Shown one piece after another: positions 16,747 through 24,772 of a stretch of 64,000 nt of DNA. The notes under the pieces were generated by a model that was not told the origin of the DNA, ran no database searches, and saw only the letters and a list, made by a program, of their open reading frames with translations. This DNA is from Chitinophagaceae bacterium (lineage in GTDB: Bacteria; Bacteroidota; Bacteroidia; Chitinophagales; Chitinophagaceae), in assembly GCA_016713085.1 (NCBI GenBank), contig JADJPV010000002.1, forward strand, positions 186,001 to 250,000, written 5' to 3'. The translations under genes and the position numbers were made by a program. Positions within the stretch are counted from its first letter, which is position 1, and the number at the start of each line of letters is the position of its first letter.

Positions 16747-17679
16747 ATGATCAGGCTCCTGCTGATTTTTTTCTGCTGTTTTGTTTTTGCATATACAAAC
16801 ATATCTGCACAAGGGTTTGTAACAATCAAAACACCTGAAGGCGTTGAAATATCAGAGAATGGTAAAAAAGTGTTGTTCTTTCAGCAAAAGCCAAAATCGT
16901 TAAATGGAGAATACAACAGGGCAGGCTATATACATCCTCTTTACAGTTTGAATGAAAATACTCTCACTCAAGATTTTCCAGATGATCATCCCTATCACAG
17001 GGGAATCTTTTGGGCCTGGCATCAACTGGTATTGAATAATAAAAAAATTGCTGATGGATGGATTTCTGAAAATATTTCCTGGAGACCGTTAACCCTTACA
17101 ATAAAAAAGAAAAAAAAGTATGTAACGCTTCATTCACAAATGTTATGGGAATGTGTATTGGAGAATAATAAACCTGTTGCAGTCATAAAAGAAGCTGCAA
17201 ACATCACAGTATATAAATCAACCCACCGGTACAGGGTATTGGATTTTGACATTATGCTGTTACCATTGGTTGACAGTTTGAAAATTGGCGGATCAGAAGA
17301 CGCTAAAGGCTATGGAGGATTTTGTTTGCGATTAAAACTTCCTAAAGATGTTTCATTTATTTCTGACAATAAAGAGGTGATACCACAGGAAACTGCTGTT
17401 ACAGCCGGTGAATGGATGAACTTCAGCGGATCTTTTGAAAGCGAAACCTCCACAAAAACAGGTATTGTTGTTTTTTGCAGTCCTTCTAATCCCGGTATTC
17501 AGCAGCGTTGGATTTTACGAAAGGAGGCAAGTATGCAGAACGTTCCATATCCTGGAAACACACCTGTGGTAATTCCATCTGAGGGTTTGAGACTGAAATA
17601 TCGTATCATCATTCATAACGGTGAGGTGGGTAATGATGAAATTGAAAAATTATATCAGAAATATTTTCAAGGATCGTAA
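16747..17679 (+). CDS. DUF6807 (PmoA-like) secreted protein
   Basis: 310 residues from the ATG at 16747, which gives a normal Sec leader (MIRLLLIFFCCFVFAY to SAQG); an ATG at 16714 would add 11 residues. The motif DDHPYHRGIFWAWHQL, then DGWISENISWR and GYGGFCLRLKLP, are family features of a beta-sandwich common in Bacteroidota and Planctomycetes carbohydrate loci. Catalytic role is not established; the His-rich motif suggests sugar or metal binding. It heads a run of Gfo/Idh/MocA, ApbE and DoxX genes. Confidence 0.78.
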   Translation: MIRLLLIFFCCFVFAYTNISAQGFVTIKTPEGVEISENGKKVLFFQQKPKSLNGEYNRAGYIHPLYSLNENTLTQDFPDDHPYHRGIFWAWHQLVLNNKKIADGWISENISWRPLTLTIKKKKKYVTLHSQMLWECVLENNKPVAVIKEAANITVYKSTHRYRVLDFDIMLLPLVDSLKIGGSEDAKGYGGFCLRLKLPKDVSFISDNKEVIPQETAVTAGEWMNFSGSFESETSTKTGIVVFCSPSNPGIQQRWILRKEASMQNVPYPGNTPVVIPSEGLRLKYRIIIHNGEVGNDEIEKLYQKYFQGS

Positions 17680-17860
17680 GTTCTACAAGGATTACTGTGT
17701 TTGTCTGTTTGCTGTTAACCAAAAGAAATAGGTGGAAATGCCTGTTTCGAAATGTGATGGTATGATTGAAGAATGAAATTATTATGTATGTAATCAACAA
17801 GAAAAGGTTTGTGTTTATTTTGCTTATTCTAAAATGTTATTAAACTAAATATCAAAGCTT

Positions 17861-19231
17861 ATGTCTTCTTTATCACGCCGGGATGTATTAAAAGCATTGG
17901 GAATTTCCATTGGTGGAACTGTATTGCCGCTCTCATCCTGGGCAACCAATGAACTGGGTGAAAAAATTATTCTTCCCGATTTTAGTAACAGTTTACAACT
18001 TGACAAAGCTGTTACCACTATCACCTGTGGTGCAGGAAACCGTGGTAATGTGTATGGAGGTTTTTCACTGGAATACCCTGATCAGCTGGATATTGTTGGT
18101 GTGGCTGAACCCATTGCCATCCGCAATGAACGTTATGCAAAAAAACATAACATCAAAGATGAAAACCGTTTTGTTACCTGGGAAGATGTATTCAAACGTC
18201 CAAAGTTTGCCGATGCTATTATTATCACCACTCCTGATAATCTGCACTACGGTCCCTGTATGAAAGCACTGGAAATGGGTTACAATGTGCTGCTTGAAAA
18301 ACCCATCTCCCCCAGCGAAAAAGAATGCCGTGATATTTTAGCCATGACAAAGAAAACAGGAAAGATCGTTGCTGTCTGTCATGTACTTCGTTATGCTCCT
18401 TATTTTGTTGAGCTGCGTAAGATTATACAAAGTGGTGTTTTAGGAAAAGTGGTAAGTGTACAGCACCTGGAACCAATTGAACATATTCACATGAGTCATT
18501 CTTATGTGCGTGGCAACTGGCATAACAGTAAGGAAACAACACCAATCATACTTGCAAAGAGTTGTCATGACCTGGATATTCTCCGCTGGATGCTCGACAA
18601 ACAAAGTAAGAGCATTCATGCAATGGGCGATCTGAGCTGGTTCAATCATTCCAATGCACCCGAAGGAAGTACGGCACGTTGCAGTGACGGATGTAAAGTG
18701 GAAGCAAGCTGTCCTTATTCTGCTTTAAAAATTTATTACCGTGAACGTGGACGCAATTATGTGTTTGATTTACCGGAAGAGAAAGACAAGCAGGCTGCTT
18801 ATGTGCTGGAACAGTTGAAAACAACCAACTACGGCAGGTGTGTATATAAAATGGATAATGATCAACCTGATCATTATATCACCAATATTCAGTTTGACGG
18901 TGGAGTTACAGCCAGTTTCAGTATGGAAGCCTTTACTTCTTATGAAGGAAGAAGAACAAGAGTGATGGGAAGCTTAGGTGATGTGGTTGGTGACATGACC
19001 AGCTTTGTGCATACCGATTTTCAAACTGGCAAAAAAACAGAATGGAAAACAGCAACAGATGGGCATGGTGGCGGCGACTGGCGTTTAGCTGCAAACTTCG
19101 TAGAGGCTGTTGCAAAGAATGATGCCTCTCTTTTAACATCCACCATTGATGCTTCTATTGAAAGTCATTTAATGGGATTTGCTGCGGAACAAAGCAGGAA
19201 AAAAGGCAAAGTGATGAATATTCATTTATAA
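17861..19231 (+). CDS. Gfo/Idh/MocA family oxidoreductase, RR-exported, with Cys motif
   Basis: 456 residues. Leader SSLSRRDVLKALGIS fits twin-arginine export. The Rossmann segment reads CGAGNRGNVYGG, the catalytic EKP motif is present (NVLLEKPISPSEKE), and HVLRYAPYF follows. Around residues 268-282 is ARCSDGCKVEASCPYSA, a Cys motif seen in one subgroup of these proteins that may bind metal. The family oxidises or reduces sugars with tightly bound NAD(P). Substrate unknown. It is separated by 181 bases from DUF6807 and 119 from apbE. Confidence 0.85.
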   Translation: MSSLSRRDVLKALGISIGGTVLPLSSWATNELGEKIILPDFSNSLQLDKAVTTITCGAGNRGNVYGGFSLEYPDQLDIVGVAEPIAIRNERYAKKHNIKDENRFVTWEDVFKRPKFADAIIITTPDNLHYGPCMKALEMGYNVLLEKPISPSEKECRDILAMTKKTGKIVAVCHVLRYAPYFVELRKIIQSGVLGKVVSVQHLEPIEHIHMSHSYVRGNWHNSKETTPIILAKSCHDLDILRWMLDKQSKSIHAMGDLSWFNHSNAPEGSTARCSDGCKVEASCPYSALKIYYRERGRNYVFDLPEEKDKQAAYVLEQLKTTNYGRCVYKMDNDQPDHYITNIQFDGGVTASFSMEAFTSYEGRRTRVMGSLGDVVGDMTSFVHTDFQTGKKTEWKTATDGHGGGDWRLAANFVEAVAKNDASLLTSTIDASIESHLMGFAAEQSRKKGKVMNIHL

Positions 19232-19350
19232 AAAATCATCTTGTATAAAAAATTAGCCTGCCAAATACTGGCGATCATGCACCGGAAAATTACATCAAAT
19301 CAACTAATTATCCGGGAGCGAAAAGAGAGATTTGAAAATTTATAGCAGCA

Positions 19351-20358
19351 ATGAAATTTATATTCTTATCCTTTGGTACATTTCTATTCCTTATCAGTTG
19401 TAAACCTGGTATAAAAGATACCATTAAAATATCCGGAGTTGCACAGGGAACTGCTTATCATATCACTTATCACGCAAAACAAAATACTAATTATAGACGG
19501 GCAGTTGATTCTATTCTCAGGAGAATTGATTTATCCCTGTCAACTTATGTTCCTGCATCCATTATTTCGAGAATTAATAATGGCGATACATCGGTTATAA
19601 CAGATGATTATTTTACAGACGTGTTTAATAAAGCGGTAGAAGTTTCAGAAAAAACCAACGGTGTTTTTGATATCACCGTTGCCCCGCTCATCAATGCGTA
19701 CGGGTTCGGTTTTACCAAAAAACAAAAAGTTGACAGCATACTTGTTGACAGTATTCTGCATTTCATCGGATATAAAAAAGTAAAGCTCGAAGGAAAAAAA
19801 CTGGTAAAGGAAATGCCGCAGGTAATGCTTGATTTTAATGCAATCGCTCAGGGATATACGGTTGATGTTTTAGCGTCTTTTCTTGAAAGTAAGGGCATCA
19901 GCAACTACATGATCGAATTGGGCGGAGAAACAAAGGCAAATGGAAAAAAAGCGGACGGCACATTTTGGACAGTTGGCATTGAACAGCCAAATGAAATTAT
20001 GAGCGACGGATCAGTTTTACAGGCAATTGTTAAGTTAAAAAACAAGGCATTAGCCACTTCAGGAAATTATAAAAAATACTATATCGAAAACGGGAAAAAA
20101 TATACGCATATCATTAACCCGTTTACCGGATACCCTGCTAAAAATAATTTACTGAGTGCCAGTGTATTTGCCGGCAGTTGTATGACCGCTGATGCATACG
20201 CTACATCGTTTATGGTAATGGGATTAGAAAAAGCAAAACAGTTTTTAGCAGAACATGAAGAATTAAACCTTGATGTTTTTTTTATTTATGATGAAGATGG
20301 CTCCTGGAAAACTTTCACTTCCGAAAAGTTGAAAGAGAATGTAGAAGTAATAAAGTAA
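19351..20358 (+). CDS. apbE: ApbE FAD:protein FMN transferase, lipoprotein
   Basis: 335 residues with a lipobox (FLFLISCKPG). Family motifs are clear: GVAQGTAYHITY, VDSILRRIDLSLSTY, FDITVAPLINAYGFG, LDFNAIAQGYTVD, IELGGETKANG, ALATSGNYKKYY, THIINPFTGYPAKN and TADAYATSFMVMG. ApbE attaches FMN to a threonine or serine of extracytoplasmic proteins. I found no protein in the window with an evident [ST]GA[ST] acceptor in an exported chain, so its target is elsewhere or uses another motif. It sits 38 bases before the first DoxX gene, implying a redox role for the block. Confidence 0.93.
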   Translation: MKFIFLSFGTFLFLISCKPGIKDTIKISGVAQGTAYHITYHAKQNTNYRRAVDSILRRIDLSLSTYVPASIISRINNGDTSVITDDYFTDVFNKAVEVSEKTNGVFDITVAPLINAYGFGFTKKQKVDSILVDSILHFIGYKKVKLEGKKLVKEMPQVMLDFNAIAQGYTVDVLASFLESKGISNYMIELGGETKANGKKADGTFWTVGIEQPNEIMSDGSVLQAIVKLKNKALATSGNYKKYYIENGKKYTHIINPFTGYPAKNNLLSASVFAGSCMTADAYATSFMVMGLEKAKQFLAEHEELNLDVFFIYDEDGSWKTFTSEKLKENVEVIK

Positions 20359-20396
20359 AATATATCTTTCTATTTATACAGAACAACTTAAATGGC

Positions 20397-20879
20397 ATGA
20401 CAACACAAACATTTTCAACAGCACAACGCTACGGCCTGGTAGTGCTACGCATTTTAATAGGCTGGCATTTTTTATACGAAGGAATCATAAAATTGTATAA
20501 CCCTTTGTGGACGGCAAAAGGCTATCTCCTGAGTGCAACAATACTAAAACCTTTTTTTCGATGGCTTGCTGATGCTTCAATCATTTCTGTTATTGATACA
20601 TTAAATATCGTTGGTTTAATTGCAGTAGGTATAAGCCTGATCATTGGGTTTAAAGTGCGTTGGGGTTGTATTGCGGGGATGTTATTATTGTTGTTTTACT
20701 ACCTTGCCCATCCTCCTTTTCCGGGTTTGCCACCAGGTATTGCGGAAGGTTCTTACTGGATCGTAAACAAGAACCTCATTGAAATGGCAACGCTTTTTAT
20801 CATTTATCAATTCTCTGCTGCACCAATGTTTGGAATTGAAACTTTGTTTAAAAAGAAAAATAAAACATCTGGTCAATAA
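20397..20879 (+). CDS. DoxX family membrane protein (first copy)
   Basis: 160 residues with four hydrophobic helices. LRILIGWHFLYEGIIKLYNP is the DoxX signature in helix 1. The C-terminal half reads LFYYLAHPPFPGLP followed by EGSYWIVNKNLIEMATL. DoxX-like proteins are linked to quinone-coupled oxidation in several bacteria. The gene is 37 bases before a Gfo/Idh/MocA gene and is repeated as a DoxX-Gfo pair immediately downstream. A role in passing electrons from the exported oxidoreductase to the quinone pool is inference. Confidence 0.85.
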   Translation: MTTQTFSTAQRYGLVVLRILIGWHFLYEGIIKLYNPLWTAKGYLLSATILKPFFRWLADASIISVIDTLNIVGLIAVGISLIIGFKVRWGCIAGMLLLLFYYLAHPPFPGLPPGIAEGSYWIVNKNLIEMATLFIIYQFSAAPMFGIETLFKKKNKTSGQ

Positions 20880-20916
20880 TTCTAAGAATTTATTACTTCA
20901 CTTTAATCTGAATACA

Positions 20917-22548
20917 ATGGCAAACGAGAATGATCATTTTAAAAAATGGAACCGCAGGGATATACTCAAAAGCCTTGGTGGAATTCCCCTTCTGGGTGCA
21001 GTTTGGTATGCCGGGGCCGACCTTGCCGGTTCTGCATCACGTGAAAGACAATTTCTGTTAGAAACATTAAACATAGAAGCATCGCCGCCACCTGCCACCG
21101 GGCCTATGAGCGGCGAACCGCTTCGTATTGGCATAATTGGTTTTGGCGGCAGGGGCGAAGACCTTTGCAGGGCACTCGGTTTTGCAACAAATGAGTGGCT
21201 TAAAGAAATGCAGGAAGCTGCCAGCACGAATCCAAATAATAAAAGACTGGCGGAGTTTAAAGCACAGGAAAACCTGAATGTAAAACTGGTTGCTGTATGC
21301 GATGTGTTTGATATAAAGGCACAGCGGGCTTTAGACTCATTCAATAACAATACAAATAAAATCAAACGGTTTCGTACGCATACAGAATTAATAAACAGCG
21401 GCGAAGTGGATGCAGTTATTATTGCTACTCCGGATCATTGGCATGCACCTATTTCCATTGATGCATTGAATGCCGGTGTACATGTATATGTAGAAAAACC
21501 AATGACACATAATATTTCGGAAACATATACACTTAGGGAAACGGTTAAAAAAAATCCGAAAACAGTTTTTGCGGTAGGCCATCAGCATCGCCAAACGCAG
21601 AGTTTTTTAACCGCACAGGATGTTATCAAAAAAAATATCCTTGGTCATGTTTCACTCGTTGTATCCAACACAAACCGTAATGATGATAACGGCGCCTGGC
21701 AGTACGATATACATGAAAAGGCCAGTGAGCAAACTATTGACTGGAACCAGTTTATAGGGAATGCGCCGCAAGTGCCATTTAATACTGAGCATTTTTTCCG
21801 CTGGAGAAAGTGGTGGGCTTACGGATCGGGATTATCCGGTGATTTGCTTACCCATGATTTTGATCGCATCAACTGCATTTTGAAAATGGGTATCCCAAAT
21901 TCTGTAACTGCTTCGGGAGGTATCTATACACATCGTGACGGACGCAATGTTCCCGATGTGCTGCAGGTAAATATGGAGTACCCGGATTTTACTAACGGAT
22001 CAAGTCAAACGCAGGGAAAAGAAAAGGGAATGACCTTTGTTTATAGTGCCACACTTGGTAATCAGTTTGACAGGGGAACTGTGATGATGGGGCATGATGG
22101 CAGTATGGAATTAGGTAACCAGATCACGGTATATGCTGATTCGGGTAGTACCAAATATGCTGAACTTTTGAAAGAGGGAAGAATAGAGCCAGGCGTTCCG
22201 CTTTATCAGTATGACCCTGCTGCCAATGGAGTAGATGCTGTTACTTCGGCTACTGCAAAATATTTTGCCAACAAAGGGTTACTGTGGACTTACAGAGATG
22301 GCAAACGTGTTGACAGCACATTTCTTCACATCAGAGAATGGTTAAGTTGTATCCGCAACGGTGGCACACCGAGTTGTTCCATTAAAGAAGGATTTGAAGA
22401 AGCTATTTCTGCACACATGGCAGGCCTTTCTTATAAATTGGGAAGAAAGATAGATTGGGATCGGGTAACAGAGCGAATAATAGCAAAGCCCGGCGAAGAT
22501 CTTGATGCCTTGTTGTTAGCAAATAAAGAAAGCCTTGTAAAAGCATAA
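20917..22548 (+). CDS. Gfo/Idh/MocA family oxidoreductase, RR-exported (DoxX partner 1)
   Basis: 543 residues from the ATG at 20917. A longer open frame begins inside doxX and is not used. The leader KKWNRRDILKSLGG fits twin-arginine export, then IGIIGFGGRGEDL (Rossmann), TPDHWHAPISIDAL, VYVEKPMTHN and GHQHRQTQSF. The C-terminal third contains VTSATAKYFANKG and THDFDRINCILKMG. It resembles the 23095 protein throughout (including RDGR/KDNR-VPD and HIREWLSCIRNGG against HIKEWLDCIRFGG), so the two arose by duplication. Substrate unknown; a sugar or glycoside is likely from the locus. Confidence 0.87.
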   Translation: MANENDHFKKWNRRDILKSLGGIPLLGAVWYAGADLAGSASRERQFLLETLNIEASPPPATGPMSGEPLRIGIIGFGGRGEDLCRALGFATNEWLKEMQEAASTNPNNKRLAEFKAQENLNVKLVAVCDVFDIKAQRALDSFNNNTNKIKRFRTHTELINSGEVDAVIIATPDHWHAPISIDALNAGVHVYVEKPMTHNISETYTLRETVKKNPKTVFAVGHQHRQTQSFLTAQDVIKKNILGHVSLVVSNTNRNDDNGAWQYDIHEKASEQTIDWNQFIGNAPQVPFNTEHFFRWRKWWAYGSGLSGDLLTHDFDRINCILKMGIPNSVTASGGIYTHRDGRNVPDVLQVNMEYPDFTNGSSQTQGKEKGMTFVYSATLGNQFDRGTVMMGHDGSMELGNQITVYADSGSTKYAELLKEGRIEPGVPLYQYDPAANGVDAVTSATAKYFANKGLLWTYRDGKRVDSTFLHIREWLSCIRNGGTPSCSIKEGFEEAISAHMAGLSYKLGRKIDWDRVTERIIAKPGEDLDALLLANKESLVKA

Positions 22549-22585
22549 ATGCTCACAATCATATTTAAAACTTATAGCAGATAGC

Positions 22586-23086
22586 ATGAGAGACAAAGTA
22601 CTATTTACCAGGCTGCAGTTAACAACACTTGTGGCATTGCGTTTTTTAATTGGCTGGCATTTATTGTATGAGGGGTTCTCAAAAATTCTGCAATCCAACT
22701 GGTCATCCATTGGTTTTTTAAGAGAATCAAAATGGATACTGGAAGGGTTTTCAAATTGGATCATTTCAAATCCTGCGGTGCTGAGCGCTGTAGATTTTTT
22801 AAATAGCTGGGGACTGATTGCCATTGGATCAGGTTTGATACTGGGACTGTTTACAAGAGTTGCAGCCATATCGGGAGCGTTACTTCTTTTCATGTACTAC
22901 CTGAATAACCCGCCCTTAATTGGTTTGGAGTATTCAACACCCAATGAAGGAAACTATTTAGTGGTAAGCAAAACATTAATCGAATCGGTTGCTTTAATTC
23001 TGCTGGCTGTATTTCCAACCAGTCATATAATCGGGTTAGATTATTTCTGGACAAAATTTAATATCACCGGGGCAAATAAAAAATAA
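22586..23086 (+). CDS. DoxX family membrane protein (second copy)
   Basis: 166 residues, a paralogue of the 20397 protein: LRFLIGWHLLYEGFSKILQ replaces LRILIGWHFLYEGIIKLYN, and NPPLIGLEYSTPNEGNYLVVSKTLIE replaces the HPPFPGLP-EGSYWIVNKNLIE region (each quoted here by its key residues). Four membrane helices. It lies 37 bases after one Gfo gene and eight before the next, the tightest spacing in this block, which supports a working pair with the 23095 protein. Confidence 0.85.
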   Translation: MRDKVLFTRLQLTTLVALRFLIGWHLLYEGFSKILQSNWSSIGFLRESKWILEGFSNWIISNPAVLSAVDFLNSWGLIAIGSGLILGLFTRVAAISGALLLFMYYLNNPPLIGLEYSTPNEGNYLVVSKTLIESVALILLAVFPTSHIIGLDYFWTKFNITGANKK

Positions 23087-23094
23087 TTTCTATT

Positions 23095-24681
23095 ATGGCA
23101 AACGAAAAAGATATTGATCAAAAGGGTACCGGAGATGAAGTAACAGGCGCAGGTAAAGATCGCCGTACAATTTTAAAAGCATTGGCAGGTTTGCCTGTGC
23201 TTGGTTTTTTTGGTTACCAGTTAGCAGAGAAAAAAGCATATCAGCAACAAAAGGGGAATGTGGTACTGAAAGAACTGGGAATTGAAAATATAAATGCAGA
23301 TCCCGTCAAAAAAAATACAACCGGTAAAAAGGGAGAATTGATTCGTATTGGTATTGTTGGTTTTGGAAGCAGGGCAAATGACCTGGCCATTGCATTGGGT
23401 TACATGCACCCTGATGAGGTTAAAAAAAGAAAGGAGAACAAAAGCTTTGACAATTATCTGCTGCAGGAAGATTTGAATGTGGCATTGATCGGTATATGTG
23501 ATGTCTTTGATCTTCATGCAGAGAAAGGAATGACAGTTGCAAAGAGTGAAGTACACTCTGGCGGGCATGGAAATCTTGAAGTGAAAAGATACAGGCATTA
23601 CCATGAAATGCTGAACGATAAAAATATTGATGCTGTAATTATTGCAACGCCCGATCATCATCATGCACCTATGGCTACTGCTGCAATGAAAGCGGGTAAG
23701 CATGTGTATTGCGAAAAAAGTGCAGCACAAACCGAAGCCGAATTAAATGAGTTGTATCAGGCGGTAACAAACAGTAAATGTGTTTACCAGTTGGGTCACC
23801 AGGTTCCGCAGAACGTTGTTTTTAAACAGGCAAAGGAGTTAATTCAAAAAGATGTATTGGGAAAAATTACTTTGATAGAAACAACAACAAACCGTAATTC
23901 TGCTGAAGGCGCATGGATCAGGCATCTTGATAAAAATGGAAAACCTAAACCGGGAGATGAAAAAAATATTGATTGGGAGCAATGGCTTGGATCAACTCCC
24001 AAAGTTCCGTTTAGTATTGACCGTTATTATAACTGGACAAAGTGGTTTGATTATGATATGGGAATGATTGGCCAGCTTTTTACACATGAGTTTGATGCGG
24101 TTAATCAACTGTTGGGGATAGGCATCCCAAAATCAGCAGTTGCTTCGGGAGGAATATATTACTGGAAGGATAACCGGGAAGTTCCTGATACATTGCATTT
24201 GGTGCTTGAATATCCTGCTCGGGATTTATCACTCATGTACAGCGCCTGCCTGGCTTCCAACAATGATCGTGGACGGGTATTTATGGGGCATGATGCAACG
24301 ATGGAGTTAGGAGCTTCAATAAAAATTACTGCAGACAGGGAATCTACACGATACAAAAAAATGATTGAAGCCGGTACCATTGACGTTACTGCGCCGATGA
24401 TCGCTATTCAACCCGGATCAAACAAAGTGGATGCGGTTGCTTCAGCTACGGCGAGGTATTATGCTTCAAGGGGATTAGATTCGACTAATATAGGAGGACG
24501 CAGTGTTGATATTACTCATTTACATATTAAAGAGTGGCTGGACTGTATTCGATTTGGAGGAGTACCCAGTGCGAATATTGAGCGTGCCTTTGAAGAAGGA
24601 ATAGCCTGCATTATGGCAAACAAAGCATATCTGGAGAAAAGACGTGTTGAATGGGATCCTGCTGCCAAACGAATTGTGTAA
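23095..24681 (+). CDS. Gfo/Idh/MocA family oxidoreductase, exported (DoxX partner 2)
   Basis: 528 residues. The leader has KDRRTILKALAGLPVLG, an RR-type signal, followed by RIGIVGFGSRANDL, ATPDHHHAPMATAAM and GHQVPQNVVF. Where family members have EKP it reads HVYCEKSAAQ, so the proline is replaced while the lysine is kept. The 3' end and the following intergenic bases were duplicated to 27085-27215. It follows DoxX by eight bases and precedes the first beta-helix gene by 91. Confidence 0.86.
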   Translation: MANEKDIDQKGTGDEVTGAGKDRRTILKALAGLPVLGFFGYQLAEKKAYQQQKGNVVLKELGIENINADPVKKNTTGKKGELIRIGIVGFGSRANDLAIALGYMHPDEVKKRKENKSFDNYLLQEDLNVALIGICDVFDLHAEKGMTVAKSEVHSGGHGNLEVKRYRHYHEMLNDKNIDAVIIATPDHHHAPMATAAMKAGKHVYCEKSAAQTEAELNELYQAVTNSKCVYQLGHQVPQNVVFKQAKELIQKDVLGKITLIETTTNRNSAEGAWIRHLDKNGKPKPGDEKNIDWEQWLGSTPKVPFSIDRYYNWTKWFDYDMGMIGQLFTHEFDAVNQLLGIGIPKSAVASGGIYYWKDNREVPDTLHLVLEYPARDLSLMYSACLASNNDRGRVFMGHDATMELGASIKITADRESTRYKKMIEAGTIDVTAPMIAIQPGSNKVDAVASATARYYASRGLDSTNIGGRSVDITHLHIKEWLDCIRFGGVPSANIERAFEEGIACIMANKAYLEKRRVEWDPAAKRIV

Positions 24682-24772
24682 ACGATAGGTTGTGCTGAAC
24701 CTTTTGGAAAAAATGATAGAGGGGTAATGATAAATATACCAGCAATACCTTCACCAATATTAAATTTTAAGC

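Noticed and set aside
20779..20916. 46-residue extension of the first DoxX-paired Gfo protein
   Set aside because: It would overlap the end of the DoxX gene and precede the RR export leader; the ATG at 20917 gives a normal start.
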